This document shows positions 17,108-25,039 of a stretch of DNA of 64,000 nucleotides, in pieces. This DNA is from Dehalococcoidia bacterium. GTDB taxonomy: Bacteria; Chloroflexota; Dehalococcoidia; DSTF01; JALHUB01. Below the pieces are notes generated by a model. It saw only the letters and a list, made by a program, of their open reading frames with translations, was not told the DNA's origin and made no database searches. Both the position numbers and the translations under genes were made by a program. Positions within the stretch are counted from its first letter, which is position 1, and each line of letters starts with the position of its first letter. Where the stretch lies: contig JASEFU010000003.1 in NCBI GenBank assembly GCA_030018455.1, positions 204,530 to 268,529 on the forward strand, given 5' to 3'.

Positions 17108-18496
17108 ATGGCGAAGCTGCCCCTCGAAGGAGTCCGCGTCCTCGACTTCACCCAAGTGTGGGCGGGGCCCGCCTGCACCTCCATCCTCGCCGCTCTCGGG
17201 GCCTACGTGATCAAGATCGAAGGCATGAGCCGCCTCGACATCTCCCACATCCTGCTGACCGCCGAAAACCAGTTCACCGCCGAGCTCTGGAACCGCGGCC
17301 CCTACTACCACTACCGCAACCCCGGCAAGCGCGGCATCACCCTCGACCTGCTTCATCCCGACGGCATCAACCTCGTCAAGCGCCTCGTGCCTGCCTGCGA
17401 TGTCGTTATCGAAGCCTTCTCCCCGCGCGTCATGGGCAACTTCGGCCTCACCTATGAAGTGCTGCGCGAACTCCGGCCCGACCTCATCATGATGTCGATG
17501 TCCGGCTACGGCCAGACCGGCCCCTACAGCGACTACGGGGCCTACGGCATGGGGCTGGAGCCCGCCTCCGGCATCGCCTCCATCACCGGCTACGCGGACA
17601 GCGGCCCCACGCGCACGGGCGTCTCCTTCACCGATCCCATCGCCGGGATAGCCGGAGCCGCGGCCGTCCTGATGGCGCTGCGCCACCGCGACCGCACGGG
17701 CGAGGGCCAGTACATCGACATGTCGCAGCAGGAAACGGCGATCCCCTTCATCGGCGCCGCCCTCATGGAGTACCAGATGACGGGCCGCATCCCTTGCCCC
17801 CGCGGCAATCGCAGCTCCGTCGCCGCTCCTCAGGGCTGCTACCGCTGCAAAGGCGACGATGACTGGCTGGTGATCTCGATCAGCGATGACGAGGAATGGG
17901 CCTCGTTTTGCGAGGCGGTCGGACATGCCGAGTGGCGCGACGACGAGCGCTTCGCCACCATCATCGCCCGCAACCGCAACCACGACATCCTCGACGCCCT
18001 CATCGAGGACTGGACGCGCGGGCAGGACCACATCGAGGCCTTCCACCTGCTTCAGAAGGCGGGAGTCAAGGCCGCCCCCGTGCTCAACGGCAAGGAGATG
18101 CTCCTCGATCCCCACCTGCGGGAACGCCACTACTACGACCTGCTGGACCATCCCACCGATCTCGGGCCGCGGCCCGTCGCCCGCACCCTCATCGCCAGGT
18201 TCGACCGCATGGACCCGAAGCCCGACCGGGCGGCCCCCAGTATGGGCGAGCACAACGCCGAGGTCCTGCAAGGGCTGGCGGGAGTCTCCGACGAAGAGCT
18301 GGCAGACCTGGAAGCGCGCCAGATCATCGGCACGGCGCCCATACTCGACATACCGCCGGACGCCGACCTCATGGAGCTGCTGGCGCAATTGCTCTTCCCG
18401 CTCGACCGCATGATCGAGCAGGGTTCCATCCGCGCCGTCGAGCCGGACTACCGCCGGCAGCTCGGCCTCGACGAGGGTGCACATACGGGGAAGTAG
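17108..18496 (+). CDS. CaiB/BaiF family CoA-transferase
   Basis: 462 residues, about 50 longer than its neighbour because of a C-terminal extension after the usual GEHNAEVLQ end (LADLEARQIIGTAPILDIPP onward). The catalytic aspartate is present at residue 204 (GQYIDMSQQE). Translation almost abuts the preceding gene's stop (TAG-A-C-ATG), indicating one transcript. Adjacent paralogues of this kind form heterodimers in some anaerobic degradation pathways; whether that applies here is inference. Confidence 0.93.
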   Translation: MAKLPLEGVRVLDFTQVWAGPACTSILAALGAYVIKIEGMSRLDISHILLTAENQFTAELWNRGPYYHYRNPGKRGITLDLLHPDGINLVKRLVPACDVVIEAFSPRVMGNFGLTYEVLRELRPDLIMMSMSGYGQTGPYSDYGAYGMGLEPASGIASITGYADSGPTRTGVSFTDPIAGIAGAAAVLMALRHRDRTGEGQYIDMSQQETAIPFIGAALMEYQMTGRIPCPRGNRSSVAAPQGCYRCKGDDDWLVISISDDEEWASFCEAVGHAEWRDDERFATIIARNRNHDILDALIEDWTRGQDHIEAFHLLQKAGVKAAPVLNGKEMLLDPHLRERHYYDLLDHPTDLGPRPVARTLIARFDRMDPKPDRAAPSMGEHNAEVLQGLAGVSDEELADLEARQIIGTAPILDIPPDADLMELLAQLLFPLDRMIEQGSIRAVEPDYRRQLGLDEGAHTGK

Positions 18497-18510
18497 AGAG
18501 CTGGGGGTGT

Positions 18511-18600
18511 GCAGAGGGGGCCGGCCCCCTCTGCCGGGGGTCCAGGGGGTGTCCCCCTGGTTTCCCAAAAACACTTCTTGGGCGGGTGGGTGGGAAGAAA
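18511..18600 (+). repeat. Structured intergenic repeat, copy A
   Basis: A perfect 24-bp palindrome (18511-18534, arms GCAGAGGGGGCC), then CCAGGGGG-TGT-CCCCCTGG (18542-18560), then the G-quadruplex motif GGGCGGGTGGGTGGG (18580-18594) followed by AAGA. Same architecture as copies B, C and D. It occupies the otherwise empty 277-nt gap 18497-18773. A TATATT at about 18738 and AGGAGG before 18774 belong to the next gene. Confidence 0.85.
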
Positions 18601-18773
18601 GGCGCCCGACATAACGGCGATCACCTCTCACGCTGCCCACGCGCAACCAGCTCCGCGCTAAGAGCGCGCCAGCGTCGAAAAGCGCCAGAATACCGTCACG
18701 ACAGCCCGTGCACACCTCCTTTCTGCCCTGACTGGACGCTGTGCTATATTGACCATGTTCGCAGGAGGCTCAG

Positions 18774-19532
18774 ATGGACCTAGGACTCGCCGGCAAGGCC
18801 GCCATAGTCACCGGCTCCAGCCGCGGTATCGGGCGCGCCATCGCCCTCGCCCTCGCCGGCGAGGGCTGCGATGTTGTCCTCTGCGCCCGCGGCGAAGCGG
18901 CGCTCCGAGATGCGGAGGCTGAGGTCGGCAGGCGCGGCGTGCGGACGCTCGCCGTCGCCGTCGATGTGACGCAGCGCGACGGCGTCGAGACGCTTGTCCG
19001 GCGCGCCGTCGACGCCTTCGGCCGCGTCGACGTGCTGGTCAACAACGTCGGCGGCTCATTCGCCGGCGATGAAGATGACGCCTGGGATGCCAGCTATCGC
19101 GCCAACCTCCTGGCGGCTGTCCGCGCGACCCGACTCGTCGCGCCCCACATGCGGCGGCAGGGCGGCGGCAGCATCATCCACGTCGCGTCGATATGGGGGC
19201 GCGAGTCCGGCGGAGCGCTCACCTATAACGCCCTCAAGGCGGCGCTCATCAGCCACGCCAAGAACACGGCCCTCGCCCTTGCCCCCGACAACATACGCGT
19301 GAACTCCGTCGCACCCGGCTCCATCGCCTTTCCCGGCGGCTCGTGGCAGCGCCGGATCGACGCCGACCCAGAGGCGATGGCGCGCTTCGTCGAGGCGAAC
19401 ATACCGATGGGACGCTTCGGTCGGCCGGAGGAAGTGGCGGCGGTCGTCGCTTTCCTCGCCTCCGACAGGGCGAGCTGGGTGACGGGCGCTTGCATCAACG
19501 TGGACGGCGGCCAGTCCCGCTCCAACATCTGA
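18774..19532 (+). CDS. Short-chain dehydrogenase/reductase
   Basis: A 252-residue classical SDR. The NAD(P) motif GSSRGIGRAIALA is at the N-terminus, NNVGG follows, and the active-site YNALK is near residue 151. The C-terminal INVDGGQS is typical. Probably oxidises a hydroxyacyl-CoA or similar alcohol. AGGAGG lies 5 nt before the ATG. It is followed 10 nt later by the first degenerate CaiB gene, so the three genes 18774-21434 look like an operon. Confidence 0.93.
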   Translation: MDLGLAGKAAIVTGSSRGIGRAIALALAGEGCDVVLCARGEAALRDAEAEVGRRGVRTLAVAVDVTQRDGVETLVRRAVDAFGRVDVLVNNVGGSFAGDEDDAWDASYRANLLAAVRATRLVAPHMRRQGGGSIIHVASIWGRESGGALTYNALKAALISHAKNTALALAPDNIRVNSVAPGSIAFPGGSWQRRIDADPEAMARFVEANIPMGRFGRPEEVAAVVAFLASDRASWVTGACINVDGGQSRSNI

Positions 19533-19542
19533 GCGCCGCGCA

Positions 19543-20409
19543 ATGGCTGACCAACCGCTGGAAGGGCTGCTCGCAATCGACCTCGCGGGAGGCGTCGCAG
19601 GCGCGTACTGCTGCTCGCTCCTCGCCGCCGCGGGCGCCGAAGTCATCAAAGTGGAGCCGCCGCGCAAAGGCCACCCCCTCCGATACCGCGCCCCCTTCCT
19701 GAAGGACATCCCCGCGCCGGAGAATAGCGCCCTCTTCCTCTTCCTGAATGCGGGCAAGAAGAGCGTAACACTCGACTGCGAAGCGGAAGACGGGCGCGCC
19801 CTGCTCCGCGCCCTTGTCGACAAGGCGGACGCCCTCGTCGAAGAGGCGCCTCCCGGCTATCTCGCCTCACTCGGCCTGACCTACGACGACCTGCGCCGCA
19901 CGAACCCCCGGCTTGTCATCACCTCCGTCACATCCCACGGACCGTGGGATTCCCGCGCCGCTTACCGCCTTGACAACTTGACGCTGCTTGCCGCCGCCGG
20001 ACGGCTCAACCCGGATGTCGGCTGCGGAGCGGACGAGGCCGCGGGCCACGCCGCTGAGTACGAGGCGGGGCTGAACGCCTTCGCCGCCACCCTCGCCGGT
20101 CTTTTGGGCGTCGCCGTCTCCGAGCGCGGCCAGCGCGTCGGGGTCGCGGGCGTCGAGTGCCTCGCGGCGACAAGCGTCCTACCGAAACTGTCGCCGCGCC
20201 CCGCCGTCGCGGCCGCCGTCCCGTCCGTGGAGACCGAGCACCCCCTCGCGGGCCGCCTGGCCTATCCACCGCTGCCCTTCGCGCTCGAGGGCGTGGACTA
20301 CCGGCAGCCGGCGCCCCTTCTCGGCGGCGACAACGCGGCGGTCTACGGCGAGATGCTCGGCTTGACTCCTGACGAGATAGCCTCGCTCGCAGCGAAAGAG
20401 GTGATCTGA
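19543..20409 (+). CDS. Short CaiB-like protein lacking the catalytic aspartate
   Basis: 288 residues against about 400 for the family. The N-terminal domain is recognisable (GAEVIKVEPPRKGHPLRYRAP, matching the full-length paralogue at 15876), but much of the second domain is missing and the C-terminus jumps to GGDNAAVYGEMLGL. At the catalytic position the motif reads GQRVGVAGVE, so Asp is replaced by Gly200. Transferase activity by the known mechanism is therefore unlikely. It may be a CoA-binding or partner subunit of the next gene, or be decaying. The reading frame itself is intact. Confidence 0.85.
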   Translation: MADQPLEGLLAIDLAGGVAGAYCCSLLAAAGAEVIKVEPPRKGHPLRYRAPFLKDIPAPENSALFLFLNAGKKSVTLDCEAEDGRALLRALVDKADALVEEAPPGYLASLGLTYDDLRRTNPRLVITSVTSHGPWDSRAAYRLDNLTLLAAAGRLNPDVGCGADEAAGHAAEYEAGLNAFAATLAGLLGVAVSERGQRVGVAGVECLAATSVLPKLSPRPAVAAAVPSVETEHPLAGRLAYPPLPFALEGVDYRQPAPLLGGDNAAVYGEMLGLTPDEIASLAAKEVI

Positions 20410-20411
20410 GC

Positions 20412-21434
20412 ATGAGCCGTCTACCCCTCGCCGCCGTCCGCGTCGTCGAGCTCGATGCCGGCCTTGCCGGCGCCCGCTGCGCGCGCATTCTCGGCGACCT
20501 GGGCGCGGAGGTGATCAAGGTCGAGCGGCCCTCGTCCACGCCACCGACCGACGCCCTCCGCTTCGACCTCGACCGCAACAAGCTCGGCTGCGCTATCGAC
20601 GCCGCGGACGAACGCGGACGCGCGATGCTCCTGCGGCTGGCGCGGCTGAGCCAGGTCGCCGTCGTCGCGTTTGACGGCGCGGGGCCATCTGCGGACCAGC
20701 TGCGTGAAGCAAAGCCCGACCTCATCATCGCGTCGCTGCCGCCGTCCGACGGGCCGCCCGCGCTCGAAGACGTCACGCTGGGGACGGCAGCGGCGGCAGG
20801 CGTCCTGGTAGCGCTCGTGAAGCACCGGCGCACGGGAGAAAGCAGCCTGGTGGCGCTGCGCGGGGACGCCCTTGCGGCGTCGTTTCGGGGCGAGCGCGCC
20901 CTCCGCGCGCCGGCGCCGCCTTCGGCTTCAGACGCTCCCTGCGGCTGCTATTCGTGCGGGAGGGGGACCATCGCCGTCTCCGTCTCGTCCGACGAGGAGT
21001 TCGCCGCCCTCTGCCGCGCGATCGGCCGGGAAGAGCTGGTGCGCGACCCGCGCCTTTCCGACGCCCCGTCTCGGAGCGAGAACGCGGCGGAGCTCGGGCG
21101 CTATATCGAGGCGTGGACTGCCAATCGCAGCGCGGAAGAGGCGGCGCAAGCGCTCCAGGAAGCGGGGGTGAGTGCCTCGCCCGTACTCACGCCCGGGGAC
21201 ATCCAGCGTGACCCCCACCTGCGACGGGGCGGCTTCTTCGAACTGATCGCCCACCCGGAGGGCGAGCGCGAAGTCCCACGCCTCCCCTGGCGCTTCCGCG
21301 GCACGTCCGTCCACACGCGCCTGCCCGCGCCCCTGCCCGGCGAGCACAACGCCTACGTCTTCCGCGACCTGCTGCGGCTGTCAGATGCCGAGATATCGGA
21401 GCTGGCCGGGGCGGGAGTTATCGGAAAAGTCTAG
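20412..21434 (+). CDS. CaiB-like protein lacking the catalytic aspartate
   Basis: 340 residues, also shorter than the family norm. The CoA-binding segment GAEVIKVERP is present, but the catalytic motif reads GESSLVALRG, placing Leu146 where Asp is expected. The C-terminal domain (ELVRDPRLSDAPSRSENAAEL, GVSASPVLTPGDIQRDPHL, PGEHNAYVF) is intact. It starts 2 nt after the preceding short CaiB. The two may have become complementary subunits: the first has a shortened and this one a better preserved second domain, but neither carries the nucleophile. Confidence 0.85.
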   Translation: MSRLPLAAVRVVELDAGLAGARCARILGDLGAEVIKVERPSSTPPTDALRFDLDRNKLGCAIDAADERGRAMLLRLARLSQVAVVAFDGAGPSADQLREAKPDLIIASLPPSDGPPALEDVTLGTAAAAGVLVALVKHRRTGESSLVALRGDALAASFRGERALRAPAPPSASDAPCGCYSCGRGTIAVSVSSDEEFAALCRAIGREELVRDPRLSDAPSRSENAAELGRYIEAWTANRSAEEAAQALQEAGVSASPVLTPGDIQRDPHLRRGGFFELIAHPEGEREVPRLPWRFRGTSVHTRLPAPLPGEHNAYVFRDLLRLSDAEISELAGAGVIGKV

Positions 21435-21456
21435 GCGCGGCGCGCCAGAACGCGCA

Positions 21457-22371
21457 TCATATCTTCTTCGCCACCATCCAGATGTGATTGGCGAACAGCG
21501 CATTCAGCGGCCGGATGTAGCTAAAAGGCCGCAGATACCGCACGGCGTCGAGGCACATCAACTCGATGGAGTGGCGCAACAGCGACCCCTTCTCGATGAA
21601 CGGGGCCCAGAGCTCGATGCCGTGCGGCACCTCCCAGTGCTCGGTCTTCACCACCCGGAAGCCGCGCACCCGCAGCCTACGGGCGAGGCCGGCGGCTGTC
21701 TGCTCGTTGACGTGGTAGCGTTTCTCTCCGTCCGTCCGCGGGTACTCGCGCTCCGTCGGCAACGTCGGCCCGATGAAGTAGCTTTCGTAGCGGGCGAGTT
21801 CCGCCAGCCATCGGATGGCCTGGTGAACATGGCGGACGTAGGCCGGGTAAGTCACCCTGTACACGAGGGCATTCGGAGAGGTGTGAACGACGAGCCTCCC
21901 GCCGGGCTTGAGCACGCGCCTCGCCTCGTCTAGCGCCTGCCGCAGCACGCGCGGGTACAGGTGCTCGACGATGTCGCTCATGATAGCGGTGTCGAACGAG
22001 GCGCCGGGAAAGCTCAGCCTTCGGGCATCCATGATCGCGAAGAAGGCGCGGCCACGGACGTCGGCCGGCATCTCCGCCAGCGCTTCCCGGGCGAGCCGAA
22101 CCGCCGTGGCCGAGTTGTCGATGCCCACGGCGTCCGCGCCCCGCAGCGCCGAGTGCGCCACCAGCTCGCCCCGTCCGCAGCCGATATCGAGGACGCGTTC
22201 GCCGGGCAGGATGCGTGCCAGCTCAAGCGCTTTCCGGAGGCGGGCGCTCAGCTTCTGCCCGCGCGAAGCCAGGAACTCGCCGCTCCCCTCGCAGTGCCAC
22301 AAGAAGTAGCCGCCGTCGTACTCGTCCGGGGGAACGCCCATCTCGGCAAGGGGAACGTCACTGCTGTCCAC
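21457..22371 (-). CDS. Class I SAM-dependent methyltransferase
   Basis: About 304 residues with motif I VLDIGCGRGELV, an acidic end of strand 2 (GIDNSATAV), and the post-motif SDIVEHLYPRVLRQALDEARRVLKPGG. The C-terminal part, with HQAIRWLAELARYESYFIGP and a final hydrophobic stretch, may be membrane-peripheral. Start is uncertain: TTG 22389, GTG 22371 (used here) or ATG 22341; a longer frame reading runs through the upstream hydrolase gene and is not real. Substrate unknown. Last gene of the minus-strand set 24859-21457. Confidence 0.8.
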   Translation of the reverse strand: MDSSDVPLAEMGVPPDEYDGGYFLWHCEGSGEFLASRGQKLSARLRKALELARILPGERVLDIGCGRGELVAHSALRGADAVGIDNSATAVRLAREALAEMPADVRGRAFFAIMDARRLSFPGASFDTAIMSDIVEHLYPRVLRQALDEARRVLKPGGRLVVHTSPNALVYRVTYPAYVRHVHQAIRWLAELARYESYFIGPTLPTEREYPRTDGEKRYHVNEQTAAGLARRLRVRGFRVVKTEHWEVPHGIELWAPFIEKGSLLRHSIELMCLDAVRYLRPFSYIRPLNALFANHIWMVAKKI

Positions 22372-22406
22372 GCGAAGTTTCCCGCGCAACCCGACCGCCC
22401 GGCAGC

Positions 22407-23219
22407 TTACGCCGCGTCGAGGAGGAACTCCCGTATTATCCGCGCCAGCTCGTCGCGGTGCAGAGTGTAGTACATCCTGTCCGGCGCGACGACCAGGCGC
22501 GACCCCGCGATCGCCTTGTGGACGCGCTCCGCCGATGTTAGGGGGTGTATCTCGTCGCCCGGCTGGCCGATTACGAGCGTCGGCGCCCGTATCTCGCCGA
22601 AACGCTCGACAGGCAGGTCGGGGCCGTCCACTACGCCTCGTATGGCGGCGACGATGCCTTCCGCGTTCTGGGCCAGCAGCCACTGCCGCATCCACTCGGC
22701 CATCTCGGGGGGAAACGGCTGCGGCGCGCCCTCGGCGTAGAGGCGGACGGCGATGTCGACCGCTTTCTCCAGCCCCACGCTCTCGATCAGGGTCGCCAGC
22801 CCGCCCAGCGTGTTTCGCGCCACAGCGAACTCCTGCCGGTCGAGCGGAGGCGGCAGCATCAGCACGAGTTTCTGGACCATCTCCGGGTGCTCGAGGGCGA
22901 AGACGATGCTCGTGCCCGCTCCCATTGAGCCGCCGCCCACGAAGGCGCGCTCGACCCCCAGGTGCTCGAGCAGCGCGTGCATATCGGCGGCAAGGCCGCG
23001 CCAGTGGTAGTCGGCAGGATCGGTGGTGTGACCGGAGAGTCCGTGACCGCGGGCGTCGTAGTTCACGACGGTGAAGCTATCGGTCAGGAGGTCGGAGACG
23101 TCGCCGAGCACGGCCATCGTCGCCATGCTGCCCAGCAGCCCGTGGGCCATGACCAGCGGGGGCCCCGCGCCCGAAACGCGGTAGTTCATCTCGAAGCCGT
23201 TGACCGTCGCGGTTGGCAC
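22407..23219 (-). CDS. Alpha/beta hydrolase
   Basis: 270 residues from a GTG at 23219 with GGAGGAG eight nt upstream; the in-frame extension to 23480 overlaps the SDR gene and is rejected. The nucleophile elbow is GGGSMGAG, the oxyanion region is AHGLLGS, and the acid and histidine candidates are in GQPGDEIHP and YYTLHRDEL. Could be an esterase, C-C hydrolase or thioesterase. It follows the SDR gene by 26 nt. Confidence 0.88.
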   Translation of the reverse strand: MPTATVNGFEMNYRVSGAGPPLVMAHGLLGSMATMAVLGDVSDLLTDSFTVVNYDARGHGLSGHTTDPADYHWRGLAADMHALLEHLGVERAFVGGGSMGAGTSIVFALEHPEMVQKLVLMLPPPLDRQEFAVARNTLGGLATLIESVGLEKAVDIAVRLYAEGAPQPFPPEMAEWMRQWLLAQNAEGIVAAIRGVVDGPDLPVERFGEIRAPTLVIGQPGDEIHPLTSAERVHKAIAGSRLVVAPDRMYYTLHRDELARIIREFLLDAA

Positions 23220-23245
23220 GCCCTTAACTCCTCCCGGCGCCTCGA

Positions 23246-24022
23246 TTACAGGTGGGCCAGCAGACCGCCGTCGACGAAGAGGGTCCGGCCGGTCATGTAA
23301 CCCGCGGAGTCGGACGCGAGGTAGACGGCGAGCGGGCCCACTTCTTCCGGCTTGCCCGGGCGTCGCATAGGGATGAAGCGGATGAGGCGGTTCGCCTCCG
23401 GGTTGGGGTCGCCCAGCCCCGGCGTGTCCTCCATCCACGCCGGAGCGATGCAATTCACCGTGATACCCTGCGCCGCCCACTCCTGCGCCAGCGCCCGCGA
23501 CAGGTTGAGGACGCCGCCCTTGGCCGCGCAGTACGCCGAGCAGTTGGGCAGGCCGCGCTCGCCCAGTCCGGACGCGACGTTGATGATCCGACCCCTCTTC
23601 TGCCTGAGCATGAGCGGCCCTACCGCCTTGCAGGCGAAGAAGACGCTATCGAGGTTTAGCCGCAGCACTTTGTCCCACTCGCCCGCAGTTATCTCCGCAA
23701 CGGGCTTGGCCATAAAGAGGTCACAGCAGTTGACAAGGATGTCGATGCTCCCCATCTCCGACGCCGCATCAGCGACGATCGCCTCTACTCTGTCGAGAGC
23801 GATAGGATTGAGGCGCTTTGCGGTCGTGTTCTGCCCGCGGGCGGCAAGCTGACGCGCCGTCTCCTCGGCTGCCGCCACGTCGTCCTTGCTCTCGCCCGCC
23901 GAAGCGACGGTCACGCGCGCCCCCGCCTCGGCGAGGGCGAGCGCTATCGCCCGGCCCACGCTCGATCCGGCACCTATCACCAGGGCATTCTTGCCCGAAA
24001 GGTCGAACCCTTCGACTGCCAT
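23246..24022 (-). CDS. Short-chain dehydrogenase/reductase
   Basis: 258 residues. Cofactor motif IGAGSSVGRAIALA, NCCDL at the usual NNAG position, active-site YCAAK, and the C-terminal LFVDGG. The change of NNAG to NCCD is unusual and could alter cofactor geometry or mark a divergent subfamily. It lies between another SDR (12 nt upstream) and the alpha/beta hydrolase. Confidence 0.9.
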   Translation of the reverse strand: MAVEGFDLSGKNALVIGAGSSVGRAIALALAEAGARVTVASAGESKDDVAAAEETARQLAARGQNTTAKRLNPIALDRVEAIVADAASEMGSIDILVNCCDLFMAKPVAEITAGEWDKVLRLNLDSVFFACKAVGPLMLRQKRGRIINVASGLGERGLPNCSAYCAAKGGVLNLSRALAQEWAAQGITVNCIAPAWMEDTPGLGDPNPEANRLIRFIPMRRPGKPEEVGPLAVYLASDSAGYMTGRTLFVDGGLLAHL

Positions 24023-24034
24023 TCTGCGACCTCC

Positions 24035-24859
24035 TTACAGCGTCACGTGGGGGACGAAGCCGACAGGGGCGTAAGCGTTCGCCAGCCCGCCGCCGTCGAC
24101 AACAAAGCCCTGGCCGGTAATATAGCTCGAAGCGTCGGAGGCAAGGAAGACCGCCAGCGGCCCCAGCTCCCACGCCTCGCCGAGGCGCTGCACCGGAATG
24201 AAGCGGCCCCGCTGTCGCCGCGCCTCCGCCTCCTGCTCGTTCGCCGGCGGCGCCTGCGACACGAAGCCGGGGATGATGCAGTTGACGCGCACGTTCTCGC
24301 GCACGAGCATCAGCGCCAACGACTTTGTGAATGAGATGACGCCCGCTTTCGCCGCGCTGTACGCCATGTCCTGCGGGAAGCCGCGCAGCGCCGTCCCCGA
24401 CGACACGTTGATGATTACGCCGCCGCCCTGCTCGACCATGAGCTTCGCCGCCGCGCGGGCGCAGTAGAACGCGCTCGACAGGTTCACCGCCAGCGAGTCC
24501 TGCCAGTCCTCGTCCGAAATCTCCCAGACCGGCTTGCCCATCCCTCTCGCCTCGCCGATGCCGGCGTTGGCGAGCATGATGTCCACGCGCCCGAACTCCT
24601 CGCGCGCGCGGGCAACCAGGCGTTCCACCTGCTCCGGGTCGCGGACGTCCGTCCTCACGGCGATCGCCCGCTGCCCCGCTCCGAGGGCGTTCACGTCGTG
24701 CGCCGTTCCGTCGATCTGGGCCTGCGTGCGCGCCGCCGCCACGATGTGCGCTCCCGCTTTCGCCAGCGCCAGCGCCATTTCCTTCCCCAGCCCGCGTCCG
24801 GCGCCCGTCACCACGGCCACCTTGTCTTTCAGCGCTAGGCTTTCCAGAGTCATTCGCAC
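24035..24859 (-). CDS. Short-chain dehydrogenase/reductase
   Basis: 274 residues with TGAGRGLGKEMALA, LANAGIG, active-site YSAAK and FVVDGGG. The start may be the second Met, two codons downstream (24853). It is the first gene of the minus-strand run SDR-SDR-hydrolase-methyltransferase. Two neighbouring SDRs that differ clearly in sequence suggest successive oxidation steps rather than redundancy. Confidence 0.9.
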   Translation of the reverse strand: MRMTLESLALKDKVAVVTGAGRGLGKEMALALAKAGAHIVAAARTQAQIDGTAHDVNALGAGQRAIAVRTDVRDPEQVERLVARAREEFGRVDIMLANAGIGEARGMGKPVWEISDEDWQDSLAVNLSSAFYCARAAAKLMVEQGGGVIINVSSGTALRGFPQDMAYSAAKAGVISFTKSLALMLVRENVRVNCIIPGFVSQAPPANEQEAEARRQRGRFIPVQRLGEAWELGPLAVFLASDASSYITGQGFVVDGGGLANAYAPVGFVPHVTL

Positions 24860-24975
24860 CCGACCCCTTTCAGACGGCTCGCCGCTTAACCCGCTTCAAG
24901 CCGGACAGATGATAGCACCGGCGGCTCTTCGGGGCCAGACGAGACGGTCCACCCGGGCGGGACGCCACAAACGCG

Positions 24976-25004
24976 TTGATTCTAGAAGGCGTCCAACGTA
25001 CGAT
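24976..25004 (+). promoter_or_regulatory. Promoter of the LarA-like gene
   Basis: TTGATT (24976-24981), 17-bp spacer, TACGAT (24999-25004), followed by GAAAGGGA before the TTG start at 25040. Confidence 0.65.
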
Positions 25005-25039
25005 TACCATCGCCGAAAGCCCGCCACGAAAGGGACACG

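Noticed and set aside
18511..18560. Repeat copy A read as a simple double intrinsic terminator of the CaiB pair
   Set aside because: No T-run follows either hairpin, and the same element occurs in antisense or upstream positions at the other loci.
17102..18715. Long minus-strand ORF of 537 residues opposite the second CaiB gene
   Set aside because: Shadow frame; the plus-strand protein has full CaiB motifs, and the ORF also runs through the structured repeat.
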